64,000 nucleotides of DNA from Thalassococcus sp. S3 (GTDB lineage: Bacteria; Pseudomonadota; Alphaproteobacteria; Rhodobacterales; Rhodobacteraceae): NCBI RefSeq assembly GCF_004216475.1, contig NZ_CP022303.1, positions 1,612,001 through 1,676,000 on the forward strand, given 5' to 3'. This document shows, one piece after another, positions 42,319-54,324 of the stretch; position 1 is the stretch's first letter, and each line of letters starts with the position of its first letter. Made by a program: the position numbers and the translations under genes. A model generated the notes under the pieces. That model was not told the origin of the DNA. It saw nothing but the letters and a program-made list of their open reading frames with translations, and did not search any database.

Positions 42319-42963
42319 TCAGGAAGGTGTGATCAGAAGCCCGTAGATGTCGGTGGCGATATGGGCGATCACGAGCGCATGGATGTCTCGGGTCAGGATG
42401 TAGGCCACGGTCAGGATGGCTCCGGACAAAATCACCGTGAGCGTAGGGCCAAGGCCCCAGAGCGGATAGTGCACAACGACAAACACAGCGAGAGAGATCA
42501 TGCCGGCCAACCAGATGGATCCCGTCAGATCCGTCAGCCGCTCGATGGCATAGCAACGATAGAGCCATTCCTCTCCCCCGGCGACGATCAGGATGGTGAG
42601 CAAAAGATACCAGACCGGCAGGCCGTCGAGGCGGCTGAGACCGGTCGAGAAATCGCCCAGATCCAGCCAGTCGACCAGCCCGTAGGCGAAGGGGCCGAAG
42701 ACGAAGATGAAAAATGCGGTCAGGCCGCCCGCGATCAGAAGACTTTGGAGCCGCAAAGGCCGCAGACCAAGGCGCTTGGCAGAGATCCCCTCGGGACCGG
42801 ACGCGCGTCTGTAAACTGCAACCAGCAGCAGCGCGAATGCAACAAGGAATATCGCGCGCAAGACGAGCGTGTCGGTCAGTTGTAAAGCCAGGACCGACAG
42901 GAGCGCGATCAATCCAGGCCCGGCCAGCGCGAGCCAAAGACCCAATGATTTTGAACGACGCAT
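42319..42963 (-). CDS. CPBP-family intramembrane metalloprotease
   Basis: A 214-residue membrane protein with about six helices. GGEEWLYRCYAIERL is the EEXXXR motif, FVVVHYPLWG the second, and HALVIAHIATD the third, all near the membrane face as in CAAX/CPBP proteases. The substrate is unknown. The ATG at 42963 (MRRSKSLG) starts the first hydrophobic segment properly; the longer frame upstream overlaps the soxB promoter. Confidence 0.85.
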   Translation of the reverse strand: MRRSKSLGLWLALAGPGLIALLSVLALQLTDTLVLRAIFLVAFALLLVAVYRRASGPEGISAKRLGLRPLRLQSLLIAGGLTAFFIFVFGPFAYGLVDWLDLGDFSTGLSRLDGLPVWYLLLTILIVAGGEEWLYRCYAIERLTDLTGSIWLAGMISLAVFVVVHYPLWGLGPTLTVILSGAILTVAYILTRDIHALVIAHIATDIYGLLITPS

Positions 42964-43162
42964 GGCCGAAAGATAAGGGCTGCGGGCGTTTCTCAAAATG
43001 GCGCTTCGCGATCGATTGGCAAAAGCGCCAAGCGGAGAGATTGGCTTGGGGAGGTCGCAGGCGGACACGGCCATGTCGAAAAGAGCGTGGGCGGCGGATG
43101 GACGCATTGCGTATTGTCGGCGCGTGCGTGGTGATATCACGCAAAGGGACAGGAGTGACGTG

Positions 43163-44416
43163 ATGCGGTTTTCCGGCTGGCGGATCCTTAAGGAAGGTAT
43201 GACCGGCAACAAGGGTTGGCAGGCTCATTGGCGTGATCCCGAGCCAAAGGCAGAGTACGACATCGTCATCATTGGCGGCGGCGGGCACGGGCTTAGCACC
43301 GCCTATTACCTTGCCAAGGAACATGGTCTGACCAACGTGGCCGTGCTGGAGAAAGGCTATATCGGCGGCGGCAATGTGGGGCGGAACACCACAATCGTGC
43401 GGGCCAACTACTTTCTGCAGGGCAATTCCGAATTCTACTCGCACTCGCTGAAATTGTGGGAGGGGCTGGAGGAGGACCTCAACTACAACGTGATGCATTC
43501 GCAGCGCGGGCTGATCAACCTGTTCCACTCGGACGGTCAGCGCGATGCCTTTGCGCGGCGTGGCAATTCCATGATCAACCAAGGTGACGATGCCATTCTG
43601 TTGGACCGGGCGGGCGTGAAGAAACATCTGCCTTATCTCGATTTCGACAACGTGCGCTTCCCGATCTATGGCGGTCTTTATCACCCGCGCGGGGGCACCG
43701 CGCGGCACGACGCGGTGGCCTGGGGCTATGCGCGCGGCGCCGACAGCCGGGGCGTAGATCTCATCCAGAACTGCGAAGTGACGGGCATCGACATTGAGGG
43801 CGGTGTCGTCAAAGGCGTGCAAACCACGCGCGGGGCGATCCGGGCCAAGAAAGTAGGGATCGTAGTCGCAGGACGCTCGGGTCAGGTGGCGGCGATGGCG
43901 GGCATGCGGCTGCCAATTGAGAGCCATATTCTTCAGGCTTTTGTCACCGAAGGGCTGAAGCCGGTCATCGACCACGTGGTCAGCTTTGGCATGGGGCATT
44001 TCTATATCAGCCAGTCCGACAAGGGCGGGCTTGTCTTTGGGGGCGATCTGGATTTCTACGCCTCTTATGCGTCGCGGGGCAACCTGCCGATGATGGAACA
44101 TGTGATGGAGGCGGGCATGACGCTGATGCCGATGATCGGCAAGGCCAAGGTGCTGCGCAGCTGGGGCGGGATCATGGATATGACGCCCGACGGCTCGCCC
44201 ATCATCGACAAGACGGGGATTGACGGCCTCTATATCGATTGCGGCTGGTGTTATGGCGGGTTCAAGGCGGTGCCCGGCTCGGGCCATTGCTTCGCGCATT
44301 TGATCGCGACGGACCGGCCCCACGCGGCGGCGGAGACGTTCCGGCTGGACCGGTTCCGAACCGGCGTGGGGCTGATGGATGAAGAGGGGACGGGCTCTCA
44401 ACACAACCTGCATTGA
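43163..44416 (+). CDS. soxB: Sarcosine oxidase subunit beta
   Basis: A 417-residue flavin subunit. IIGGGGHGLSTAYYLAKEHG binds FAD, and HPRGGTARHDAVAWGYARG contains the His expected for covalent FMN. It oxidises sarcosine to glycine, transferring the methyl group to tetrahydrofolate with the other subunits. CAGGAGTGACGTG precedes the ATG at 43163; the longer frame overlaps the CPBP gene promoter. It is first of soxBDAG. Confidence 0.95.
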   Translation: MRFSGWRILKEGMTGNKGWQAHWRDPEPKAEYDIVIIGGGGHGLSTAYYLAKEHGLTNVAVLEKGYIGGGNVGRNTTIVRANYFLQGNSEFYSHSLKLWEGLEEDLNYNVMHSQRGLINLFHSDGQRDAFARRGNSMINQGDDAILLDRAGVKKHLPYLDFDNVRFPIYGGLYHPRGGTARHDAVAWGYARGADSRGVDLIQNCEVTGIDIEGGVVKGVQTTRGAIRAKKVGIVVAGRSGQVAAMAGMRLPIESHILQAFVTEGLKPVIDHVVSFGMGHFYISQSDKGGLVFGGDLDFYASYASRGNLPMMEHVMEAGMTLMPMIGKAKVLRSWGGIMDMTPDGSPIIDKTGIDGLYIDCGWCYGGFKAVPGSGHCFAHLIATDRPHAAAETFRLDRFRTGVGLMDEEGTGSQHNLH

Positions 44417-44481
44417 GAGGTTGAAAGCATGGGAGCCTCCGGCGGGAGTTTATTTGGCAAGATGAAGAGTGGAGCGGCGCG

Positions 44482-44748
44482 ATGAGGATCACCTGTCCGA
44501 TATGCGGCGAGCGGGATCGGCGCGAGTTTTACTATCAGGGCGATGCGGTCGCGTTGCGGCGGCCGGACCCGGAGGCCGGGGACGAGGCGTGGGACGACTA
44601 CGTGCATCTGCGCGACAACCCTGCGGGAGAGACAAGGGACCTTTGGTATCACGAGGCGGGCTGCGGCGCCTGGGTGGTAGTGACCCGGAACACGGTGACC
44701 CATGAGATTGTCAGCACAGAGCTGGCCGAGGCGGAGGCGCGCGCATGA
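44482..44748 (+). CDS. soxD: Sarcosine oxidase subunit delta
   Basis: An 88-residue zinc-binding subunit: CPICGERDRREFYY near the N-terminus and HEAGCGAWVVVTRNT near the C-terminus supply the Cys/His ligands. It bridges subunits of the heterotetramer. The stop overlaps the soxA start. Confidence 0.94.
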   Translation: MRITCPICGERDRREFYYQGDAVALRRPDPEAGDEAWDDYVHLRDNPAGETRDLWYHEAGCGAWVVVTRNTVTHEIVSTELAEAEARA

Positions 44749-47663
44749 GGGTTGCGGGCAAAGGGCTGGTGGATCGAAGCCGAACGGTCACGTTTTCCTA
44801 TGACGGGCATCGGTATGAGGGGTTTGCGGGAGATACGCTGGCCTCGGCCTTGCTGGCCAATGACGTCCGGCTGGTGGCGCGGTCCTTCAAGTATCACAGG
44901 CCACGCGGCATTCTGACGGCGGGCAGCGAGGAGCCGAATGCGCTGATGACCATCGGTCAGGGCGCGGCACAGGAGCCGAACGTCCGAGCGACTGTGCAGG
45001 AGCTATACGAGGGGCTGGAGGCGCGCAGTCAGAATGCCTGGCCATCGGTGGATATGGACCTGATGGCGGTGAATGACTTCGCCGCGCCATTTTTGGGGGC
45101 CGGATTTTACTACAAGACCTTCATGTGGCCCCGCGCCTTTTGGGAAAAGCTTTATGAGCCGGTGATCCGCCGCGCGGCGGGGCTTGGGGCGCTGTCGGGC
45201 GAGAACACCGCGGAGCGTTACGAGCGAGCCTATGCCTTCTGCGATCTGTTGGTGATCGGTGCGGGGCCAACCGGCCTCATGGCGGCGCTGACGGCGGCAC
45301 GGGCCGGGGCGGATGTGGTCCTGGCCGACGAAGACAGCCTAATGGGCGGGCGGCTGAATGCCGAGACCTACGAGGTCGCGGGCAAGCCCGGCCATGTCTG
45401 GGCGGCGGAGGTTGTCGCGGAACTGGCGGCGATGGAGAATGTGCGGCTGATGACGCGCACGACGGTCACGGGCGCCTACGATCAGGGCACCTATGGCGCG
45501 CTGGAGCGGCGCGCACCGGGCAGCGCCGCACCGCTGGAGACGTTCTGGCGCATCGTATCGAAGCAGACGGTGCTGGCCGCAGGTGCGCTGGAGCGGCCGG
45601 TGGCGTTTCGCAACAACGACCGGCCGGGGATCATGACGGCGGGCGCGGTTAGGGCTTATCTCAACCGCTGGGGCGTGAGCCCGGGCCGGGCGGTGACGGT
45701 CTTTGGCAACACTGACGATGCGCACCGGACAGCGCGGGATCTCGTCGCGGCAGGGGTGCATTTGGCGGCGCTGATCGACAGCCGGGAGGAGGCGCCGGAT
45801 GCCAAGGATTTTGCCGTCTACAAGGGCGCGGTGGTGTCCAATGCGCAAGGGCGCAAGGGGCTGGAGAGCCTCACGATCCGGACGGGCAGGGGGGAGGAGA
45901 AGCTCTCGACCGATTGTCTGGCTATGTCGGGTGGCTGGAACCCGACGGTGCATCTGACCTGTCATATGAACGGGCGTCCGACCTGGGCGCCGGAGATTGC
46001 AAGCTTCATCCCAACGCCGGGTGCGATCCCGGGGCTGGTCGCGGCGGGCGCCTGCAACGGGGTTTTCTCCACCGCTGGCTGTCTGGCCGCCGGGGTCGCG
46101 GCGGCAGGCGAGGCGCTGGAGGCTTTGGGACGCAAAGCGCCTGCGATGGAGGTGCCAGAGGCGGAAGACGACCCCTACCGCATCGCGCCGCTCTGGGCGG
46201 TGCCGGGCAAGGGGCGCGCCTGGCTCGATTTCCAGAACGATGTGAGCGTGAAGGACGTCAAACAGGCCGCGCAGGAGAACTTCCGCTCGGTCGAGCATAT
46301 GAAGCGCTACACGACGCAAGGCATGGCGACCGATCAGGGCAAGAATTCCAACGTGGCCGCCCTTGCCCTGCTCGCCGATGCAACGGGGCGGGGCATTCCC
46401 GAGACGGGAACGACGACGTTCCGCCCGCCCTATACGCCCGTGTCGATCGCTGCGATGGGGGCGGGCGCGCAGGGCGACGGCTTTGCGCCGCAGCGCTTCA
46501 CCACCAGCCACAAGGCGAGTGTCGAGCGCGGCGCGCCGATGATCGAGGCCGGACTCTGGTACAGGCCCAGCTATTTCCCGGCACCGGGCGAGAAGACCTG
46601 GCGGCAATCCTGCGATCGGGAGGTTGCGATGGTGCGCGAGGCGGTGGGGATCTGCGATGTTTCCACGCTGGGCAAGATCGACATTCAGGGGCCGGATGCG
46701 GGCGCGTTTCTCGATTTCGTTTATACCAACATGTTCTCGACGCTGAAGCCGGGCCGCGTGCGCTATGGCCTGATGCTGCGCGAGGACGGGCACGTGATGG
46801 ATGACGGCACCACCGCACGGCTGGCCGACGATCATTATGTAATGACCACGACGACGGCCGCGGCGGGGCAGGTGATGCGGCATCTGGAGTTTGTGCACCA
46901 ATGCCTGCGGCCTGATCTGGACGTCTCCTTCATCTCCGTAACCGAGCAATGGGCGCAGTTTGCCGTCGCCGGTCCCAAAGCGCGGGAGCTTTTGAACGGG
47001 CTGCTCGACGCGCCGCTGGACGATGAAAGCTGGCCCTTCATGTCCTGCGGCGAGGTTGCTGTGATGGGAGTCAAGGGGCGGCTCTTCCGCATCTCCTTTT
47101 CGGGCGAGCATGCTTATGAACTGGCTTTGCCTGCCCGCTACGGCGACAGCCTGTTCCGGGAACTCGTCGCGCGAGCGGAGGCGTTGGGCGGAGGGCCGTA
47201 CGGGATGGAAGCACTCAATGTGCTGCGGATCGAGAAAGGGTTCATCACCCACGCAGAGATCCACGGGAGGACCACGGCGTTCGACATCGGGATGGAGCGC
47301 ATGGTGTCAGCCAAGACCGATTGCATCGGCAAGACGATGGCCGCACGGCCCGGGCTGGTCGATGAGGCGCGCGAGCGGCTGGTCGGGTTGAAACCGGTGG
47401 GCGCGGTCAAGCAACTCACGGCCGGAGCGCATCTTTTTGAGGCGGAGGCCGAGGCGGTGAGGATCAACGATCAGGGCTATGTGACGTCGGTGGGCTATTC
47501 CCCGACGCTGGGCACGATGCTGGGTCTGGGGTTTCTCAAGAACGGGCCGGATCGGTATGGCGAGACGGTGAAGATGGTCGATCATCTGCGCGGGGTGGAG
47601 ACACTCTGCGAAGTGGTGAACCCGGTCTTCTTTGACCCAGAGGGAGGGCGCGTGCGTGGCTGA
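44745..47663 (+). CDS. soxA: Sarcosine oxidase subunit alpha
   Basis: A 972-residue subunit. The N-terminus is the ferredoxin-like 2Fe-2S-type fold without cluster, then LLVIGAGPTGLMAALTAARA binds NAD(H)/FAD, and from about 590 a GcvT-like tetrahydrofolate-binding half (CDVSTLGKIDIQGPDAGAFL) runs to the end. The gene overlaps soxD and soxG. Confidence 0.95.
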   Translation: MRVAGKGLVDRSRTVTFSYDGHRYEGFAGDTLASALLANDVRLVARSFKYHRPRGILTAGSEEPNALMTIGQGAAQEPNVRATVQELYEGLEARSQNAWPSVDMDLMAVNDFAAPFLGAGFYYKTFMWPRAFWEKLYEPVIRRAAGLGALSGENTAERYERAYAFCDLLVIGAGPTGLMAALTAARAGADVVLADEDSLMGGRLNAETYEVAGKPGHVWAAEVVAELAAMENVRLMTRTTVTGAYDQGTYGALERRAPGSAAPLETFWRIVSKQTVLAAGALERPVAFRNNDRPGIMTAGAVRAYLNRWGVSPGRAVTVFGNTDDAHRTARDLVAAGVHLAALIDSREEAPDAKDFAVYKGAVVSNAQGRKGLESLTIRTGRGEEKLSTDCLAMSGGWNPTVHLTCHMNGRPTWAPEIASFIPTPGAIPGLVAAGACNGVFSTAGCLAAGVAAAGEALEALGRKAPAMEVPEAEDDPYRIAPLWAVPGKGRAWLDFQNDVSVKDVKQAAQENFRSVEHMKRYTTQGMATDQGKNSNVAALALLADATGRGIPETGTTTFRPPYTPVSIAAMGAGAQGDGFAPQRFTTSHKASVERGAPMIEAGLWYRPSYFPAPGEKTWRQSCDREVAMVREAVGICDVSTLGKIDIQGPDAGAFLDFVYTNMFSTLKPGRVRYGLMLREDGHVMDDGTTARLADDHYVMTTTTAAAGQVMRHLEFVHQCLRPDLDVSFISVTEQWAQFAVAGPKARELLNGLLDAPLDDESWPFMSCGEVAVMGVKGRLFRISFSGEHAYELALPARYGDSLFRELVARAEALGGGPYGMEALNVLRIEKGFITHAEIHGRTTAFDIGMERMVSAKTDCIGKTMAARPGLVDEARERLVGLKPVGAVKQLTAGAHLFEAEAEAVRINDQGYVTSVGYSPTLGTMLGLGFLKNGPDRYGETVKMVDHLRGVETLCEVVNPVFFDPEGGRVRG

Positions 47664-48201
47664 ACTGATCGCGAAGACGCCCTGTGACGGGCTTTTGCCG
47701 CTTGAGATCGGCGGCGTGTCACTGATGGAGGTCGATCCGGGCGTGATGACCTCTATCGCCCCGTGCAAGGGGCAGGAGGGCGCCTTGTCGGACGCACTGC
47801 AGACCGCGCATGGCATGGCGTTTCCGGCGCCAAACCGGGCGACGGGCAAGGGGGGCGCACGGGCCATCTGGTTTGCGCGTGGGCAGGCGATGCTGATGGG
47901 GCCCGCCCCGGAGGCAAGCCTTGCTGCAAACGCCGCGCTGACCGATCAGTCTGATGCCTGGGCGGTGGTCACATTGGAGGGCGAGGGCGCAGAGGACGTG
48001 CTGGCGCGGCTTGTGCCCGTTGATCTGCGTAATGCCGTGTTCAAGCGAGGGCACACGGCGCGCACGTCAATGATGCACATGCCGTCCTCCATCACCCGCA
48101 TCGGGGCCAACACATTCCTGATCATGACCTTCCGGTCGATGGCGCAAACGCTGGTACATGATCTCAAAACCGCGATGGAGAACCTTGCGGCACGGAGCTG
48201 A
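47656..48201 (+). CDS. soxG: Sarcosine oxidase subunit gamma
   Basis: A 181-residue subunit that starts with GTG at 47656, overlapping the soxA stop, with GAGGGAGGGC upstream. The C-terminal HTARTSMMHMPSSITRIGAN segment is typical. It completes soxBDAG; glyA and purU, often found next to it, are absent here. Confidence 0.9.
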   Translation: MAELIAKTPCDGLLPLEIGGVSLMEVDPGVMTSIAPCKGQEGALSDALQTAHGMAFPAPNRATGKGGARAIWFARGQAMLMGPAPEASLAANAALTDQSDAWAVVTLEGEGAEDVLARLVPVDLRNAVFKRGHTARTSMMHMPSSITRIGANTFLIMTFRSMAQTLVHDLKTAMENLAARS

Positions 48202-48307
48202 CGGCGTTCACATCTGCGCTGGGCACCTTCAAGCGGGCCGGGCACGCGTGTAGGCTATCCCGAATCTCGCCGGGGCGCAGCCGGCGATCCCGAATTCGGA
48301 GTGTAAT

Positions 48308-48610
48308 ATGAGATATGCTATGGCTTTGACCTGTGCCGCGCTGATGGCGTCACCGGCGTTGGCGACATCCAAAAAGGAAGAGGATTGCACCCACCAGGCT
48401 GCCGTCGCCGCCGCGGTGCAGCAGGCACGGCTGGACGGGGTGCCACAGAACAGGGTGGCCGAGACCATCACCGAAGGGGAGGTGAGCTGGCCCGACCGCT
48501 ATAGCAACGCCATCCCCATCTTTGCCGCGCAGATCTACACGATCAAAAAGCGCGATTTGCGGGAGACTGACCTGCGTGCGGAATGGATGAACACCTGCAT
48601 GTCGAATTGA
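48308..48610 (+). CDS. Small secreted protein of unknown function
   Basis: A 100-residue protein with a signal peptide ending at ALA-TSKKEEDC (about residue 19), and two Cys (27 and 98) that could form a disulfide. The mature part is helical and charged. It lies between soxG and dnaG and belongs to neither operon clearly. Confidence 0.75.
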   Translation: MRYAMALTCAALMASPALATSKKEEDCTHQAAVAAAVQQARLDGVPQNRVAETITEGEVSWPDRYSNAIPIFAAQIYTIKKRDLRETDLRAEWMNTCMSN

Positions 48611-48649
48611 CGACTCGACTCCGCGGGTCCGCAGACCGATATTTGACGG

Positions 48650-50587
48650 ATGAGCCTGCCTCCCGGTTTTCTTGATGAATTGCGCAGCCGGTCCAGCCTG
48701 TCTCAGGTCGTGGGCCGCAAGGTTATGTGGGATGCCCGCAAGTCGAACCAGGGCAAGGGCGACATGTGGGCGCCGTGTCCCTTTCATCACGAGAAAACGG
48801 CCAGCTTTCACGTCGATGACCGCAAGGGGTTTTACTATTGCTTCGGTTGCCATGCGAAAGGGGACGCGATCTCCTTCGTGCGGGAGACCGAGAATGTGAG
48901 CTTCATGGAGGCGGTCGAGATCCTGGCGCGCGAGACCGGCATGACCATGCCCGCCCGTGATCCTAAGGCGCAGGAGAAGGCCGACAAACGCACGCAACTC
49001 GCTGACGTGATGGAGCAGGCAGTCCAATTCTTCCGACTGCAGCTCAAGACGGGAGCGGCGGCCCCTGCGCGGGACTATCTGGCGGGGCGCGGGCTGGACG
49101 TGGCGGCGTGCGACCGGTGGGAGATCGGCTTTGCCGCTGATGCCTGGCAGGCCATGTGGGACCATCTGCGCGGCAAGAGCGTGGCGGAAGAGCTGATCCT
49201 TGGCTGCGGGCTTGCCAAACCCTCGACCAAGGGCGGCAAACCATATGACACGTTCCGCAACCGCATCATGTTCCCGATCCGCGATGCGCGGGGGCGGTGC
49301 ATTGCGTTCGGCGGCCGGGCGATGGACCCCAACGACAACGCCAAGTACCTGAACTCTCCCGAGACCGAGCTTTTCGACAAGGGCCGCAGCCTCTACAACC
49401 ACGGCCCCGCCCGCACGGCGGCGGGCAAAGGGCAGCCCCTGATCGTAGCCGAAGGCTATATGGATGTGATCGCGCTGGCAGAGGGCGGCTTTGGCGCGTC
49501 CGTGGCCCCGCTGGGCACGGCGGTTACCGAAAACCAGTTGCAACTGCTCTGGCGCATCTCGCCCGAACCGATCATTGCGCTCGATGGCGACAAGGCCGGG
49601 CTGCGCGCGGCGATGCGGCTGATCGACCTTGCCTTGCCCCTGTTGGAGGCGGGGCAAAGCCTGCGCTTTGCGCTGATGCCGGAAGGTCAGGACCCCGATG
49701 ATCTGATCCGCAGCGAAGGCGCGCCCGCGGTGCAAAAGCTGCTCGATCAGGCGATCCCGATGGTCAAACTGCTCTGGCAGCGAGAAACGGAGGGCAAGAC
49801 CTTCGACAGCCCCGAGCGGAAGGCAGCCCTCGACAAGGCGCTGCGGGAGAAGATCAAGCTGATCCGCGATCCGTCGATCCGCAGTCATTACGGGCAGGAA
49901 ATCAAGGACCTGCGCTGGCAGCTTTTCCGCGCCCGTCCCCAGAGCGGTCGTAAGACGCCCTGGAAGCAGCCGCAGAACGCTCCGACACCGGGTGCGAAAT
50001 CGTCGCTTCTGGCGGCAGCCGGCGAGGGCGCGGAGGAGCATCTGCGCGAAGCGGTGATCCTGGCCGCCATCATTGCCACGCCGGAAATCGCGGCGGAATT
50101 CGAACGCGGGCTCGAAGACCTCTCCTGCGCCGACCCGGACCACGCGGCCTTGCGCGACATGATATTGCGCCACGCGATTGATGCACCCACGACACTGCGT
50201 GCGGAAATCGATGCCAACCTTGGCCCCGCCCCCCTTGAAAAGCTGCACGGTCTTCGCCATGTCGCGATCACGCCCTGCCTGCGCAAACCCGGCGATGTTG
50301 AGATGGCCCAGATGACAGTGGCCGAGGAACTCGCAAAACTTCAAGCGCGGCGAGGGTTAAGTGCCGAGATTGCCGACGCGGCAGAGGACCTGACAGGCGT
50401 GGCCGACGAAGCGGTCACCTGGAGGCTCGCCCAGGCGGCTGAGGCGCGCAACCGTGCAACGCGAAGCCAGCAGGAAGACACGACCGAATACGAGACGGGC
50501 GAAAACGGCGCACGCATCAATCGCGATGAACGCACCGCCTTTGACGCCCTTTTGGACAAAATCAGCTATTCGAAACCGGGCCGCTGA
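48650..50587 (+). CDS. dnaG: DNA primase
   Basis: A 645-residue primase. The zinc ribbon reads CPFHHEKTASFHVDDRKGFY then YCFGC, the TOPRIM core has IVAEGYMDVIAL and IALDGDKAGLRA, and the C-terminal helicase-binding part follows. It makes RNA primers at the replication fork. It is followed by rpoD in the usual order. Confidence 0.97.
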   Translation: MSLPPGFLDELRSRSSLSQVVGRKVMWDARKSNQGKGDMWAPCPFHHEKTASFHVDDRKGFYYCFGCHAKGDAISFVRETENVSFMEAVEILARETGMTMPARDPKAQEKADKRTQLADVMEQAVQFFRLQLKTGAAAPARDYLAGRGLDVAACDRWEIGFAADAWQAMWDHLRGKSVAEELILGCGLAKPSTKGGKPYDTFRNRIMFPIRDARGRCIAFGGRAMDPNDNAKYLNSPETELFDKGRSLYNHGPARTAAGKGQPLIVAEGYMDVIALAEGGFGASVAPLGTAVTENQLQLLWRISPEPIIALDGDKAGLRAAMRLIDLALPLLEAGQSLRFALMPEGQDPDDLIRSEGAPAVQKLLDQAIPMVKLLWQRETEGKTFDSPERKAALDKALREKIKLIRDPSIRSHYGQEIKDLRWQLFRARPQSGRKTPWKQPQNAPTPGAKSSLLAAAGEGAEEHLREAVILAAIIATPEIAAEFERGLEDLSCADPDHAALRDMILRHAIDAPTTLRAEIDANLGPAPLEKLHGLRHVAITPCLRKPGDVEMAQMTVAEELAKLQARRGLSAEIADAAEDLTGVADEAVTWRLAQAAEARNRATRSQQEDTTEYETGENGARINRDERTAFDALLDKISYSKPGR

Positions 50588-50701
50588 GACGCTTTGGTAA
50601 AGAATCGCTAAAGAAAACGGGATAAACGGGTAGCCGAATCGCTTGATCGCGCTATTGATTCGTTTTGGAGCGAATCGCCACCGCCCATGCAGGAGCACTG
50701 A

Positions 50702-52684
<1,983 letters not shown>

Positions 52685-52850
52685 TCCTTGCAACATCGGA
52701 TTGGCGCGCGTCCGCATCAGCGGCGCGCGCTTTTCGTCACAGGCAAAGTCCCGCTCACCTAATCTTGCGGTGAAGTGAGGGCGTTGTGACGGGCTCTTCC
52801 CGGCATATTTGCTATTTTAAGCAACATCATCGTTGCTGAGGAGCATTGCC

Positions 52851-53261
52851 ATGAGACCCCTTTTTTCATCTTTTTTCGCGCTCGCATTGGGGAGCTTACC
52901 CGCCACGGGCCACGCTTTCACCGCCGACAACCGTCTGAAAGTCGCGCCAGTCAGCAACGCGGTATTCGAGGTCTATGGACGCGGCGCACAAAGCGCGCGT
53001 GAATATTGGTGTGCGGCGGGGGACTACGCGATAACTGCTTTGGGGGCAGGTGCCACCCAACGGATCTATCTTGTGCAAGGGCGAGCTCCGAGCGTGGCGG
53101 AGCCGCGGCGCACTTCGGTTCGATTTAGTCTGTCACCGGAGGCCGCCGGCATAACCCCCCTTGATCCACAGAACTCGATCACGGTCACGCGCATAGGCGA
53201 CAACATCGGGGCCGCTCATGCCCAGACGTTTTGCTATGTGGGTGTTGGCCGCGCGAACTAA
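52851..53261 (+). CDS. Secreted protein, tandem paralogue A
   Basis: A 136-residue protein with a signal peptide (FFALALGSLPATGHAF). The mature part carries FEVYGRGAQ, YWCAAGDYA, QRIYLVQGRAPSVAEP and RIGDN, shared with the next gene. GAGGAG precedes the ATG at 52851. Two Cys (in YWCAAGD and near the end) likely form a disulfide. Function unknown. Confidence 0.8.
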   Translation: MRPLFSSFFALALGSLPATGHAFTADNRLKVAPVSNAVFEVYGRGAQSAREYWCAAGDYAITALGAGATQRIYLVQGRAPSVAEPRRTSVRFSLSPEAAGITPLDPQNSITVTRIGDNIGAAHAQTFCYVGVGRAN

Positions 53262-53303
53262 GGCAAAGCTCAAGCCGATGCCTCAGGACAGGAGAAAGAC
53301 GAT

Positions 53304-53732
53304 ATGAGAACACTTGTTGGACTTTCGGCAGCCGCTGCCACGGCTCTTCTTCCGATCTCGGCATCGGCGTTTCGTGCGGACAATTACATGCGCGTCAACC
53401 CTGTCGGCCCCGCCACGTTCGAGGTGATCAACAGGCCGGGGAAGGGGCCTTCGGATTTCTGGTGTGCCGCGGGCGACTTTGTGCGCGGCCGGTTGAGCGT
53501 GCCATCAAATCAGCGGGTCTATATCGTACGCGGGCGCGGCCCGAGCCAGACCGAACCGGGGCGCAGCGCCGTGATCTTCTCCCTTCAGCCGCCGGCAGGC
53601 GTCGACACGGTGGCGGCAGCCCAATCGATCACCCTGTCCACTGACCGGATCGGCGACAATCTGAGCGTTGCATTGGCCGTGCAATACTGCCTTGATCTTC
53701 GCGACAGCGATGACCCGTTTACCTTCCCCTAG
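53304..53732 (+). CDS. Secreted protein, tandem paralogue B
   Basis: A 142-residue paralogue of the previous gene: signal peptide to ISASAF, then FEVINRPGKGPSDFWCAAGD, RVYIVRGRGPSQTEPGRS and RIGDN. Cys are at the same relative places. A family of small Rhodobacteraceae periplasmic proteins is likely; no function is known to me. Confidence 0.8.
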   Translation: MRTLVGLSAAAATALLPISASAFRADNYMRVNPVGPATFEVINRPGKGPSDFWCAAGDFVRGRLSVPSNQRVYIVRGRGPSQTEPGRSAVIFSLQPPAGVDTVAAAQSITLSTDRIGDNLSVALAVQYCLDLRDSDDPFTFP

Positions 53733-53792
53733 ATCCGGTGAACCCTGATCCAGAGCCTTGATGCGGCGGCACCTCTGGCGCAGGATCGTTTC

Positions 53793-54206
53793 ATGCATAC
53801 TGAATTTCACCTTTTGACCAATGGCCCTGGCCTTTACCAGTTTACAGACCAGGTAATGGATTGGACGCAGGCGCAGGGTGGGTCAGGCCTGCTGACACTC
53901 TTTGTGCGTCACACATCCTGTTCGCTGCTCATTCAGGAAAATGCCGACCCGCAGGTCCGCTTTGATCTCAAAGCCTATTTCGACCGTTTGGTCCCCAGAA
54001 GCGACCGCCCCGAGATGTCCTATCTGCGCCATGTCGCCGAAGGGCCCGACGATATGCCGGCCCATATCAAGGCGGCGATGATGCCGGTCACGCTTAGCAT
54101 TCCGGTTGTTGATGGGCGGCCAGTTCTGGGTACGTGGCAAGGCCTCTATCTCTTTGAACATCGCGACGCGCCGCACCAGAGAAAGGTCGCGGCCCACCTT
54201 GCCTGA
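53793..54206 (+). CDS. YjbQ/UPF0047 family protein
   Basis: A 137-residue protein with LFVRHTSCSLLIQENADPQV and the closing LGTWQGLYLFEHRDAPHQRK, the conserved marks of YjbQ. Members have thiamine-phosphate synthase side activity; the true role is unsettled. It stands alone upstream of nrdR. Confidence 0.9.
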   Translation: MHTEFHLLTNGPGLYQFTDQVMDWTQAQGGSGLLTLFVRHTSCSLLIQENADPQVRFDLKAYFDRLVPRSDRPEMSYLRHVAEGPDDMPAHIKAAMMPVTLSIPVVDGRPVLGTWQGLYLFEHRDAPHQRKVAAHLA

Positions 54207-54324
54207 CCGCCTGATCTAGCGGCTCTATTTCCCCTCTACCCAAACTCTAGCGTTGCGCCTATAGTTGTGGACAAGTGGGACGGGTGCCCCACAAAAAGAG
54301 CAGAAAATTCAAGGGGGACGGCCA

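Noticed and set aside
45339..47264. Minus-strand open frame of 641 codons opposite soxA
   Set aside because: Antisense shadow of soxA; His/Arg-rich with no domain.
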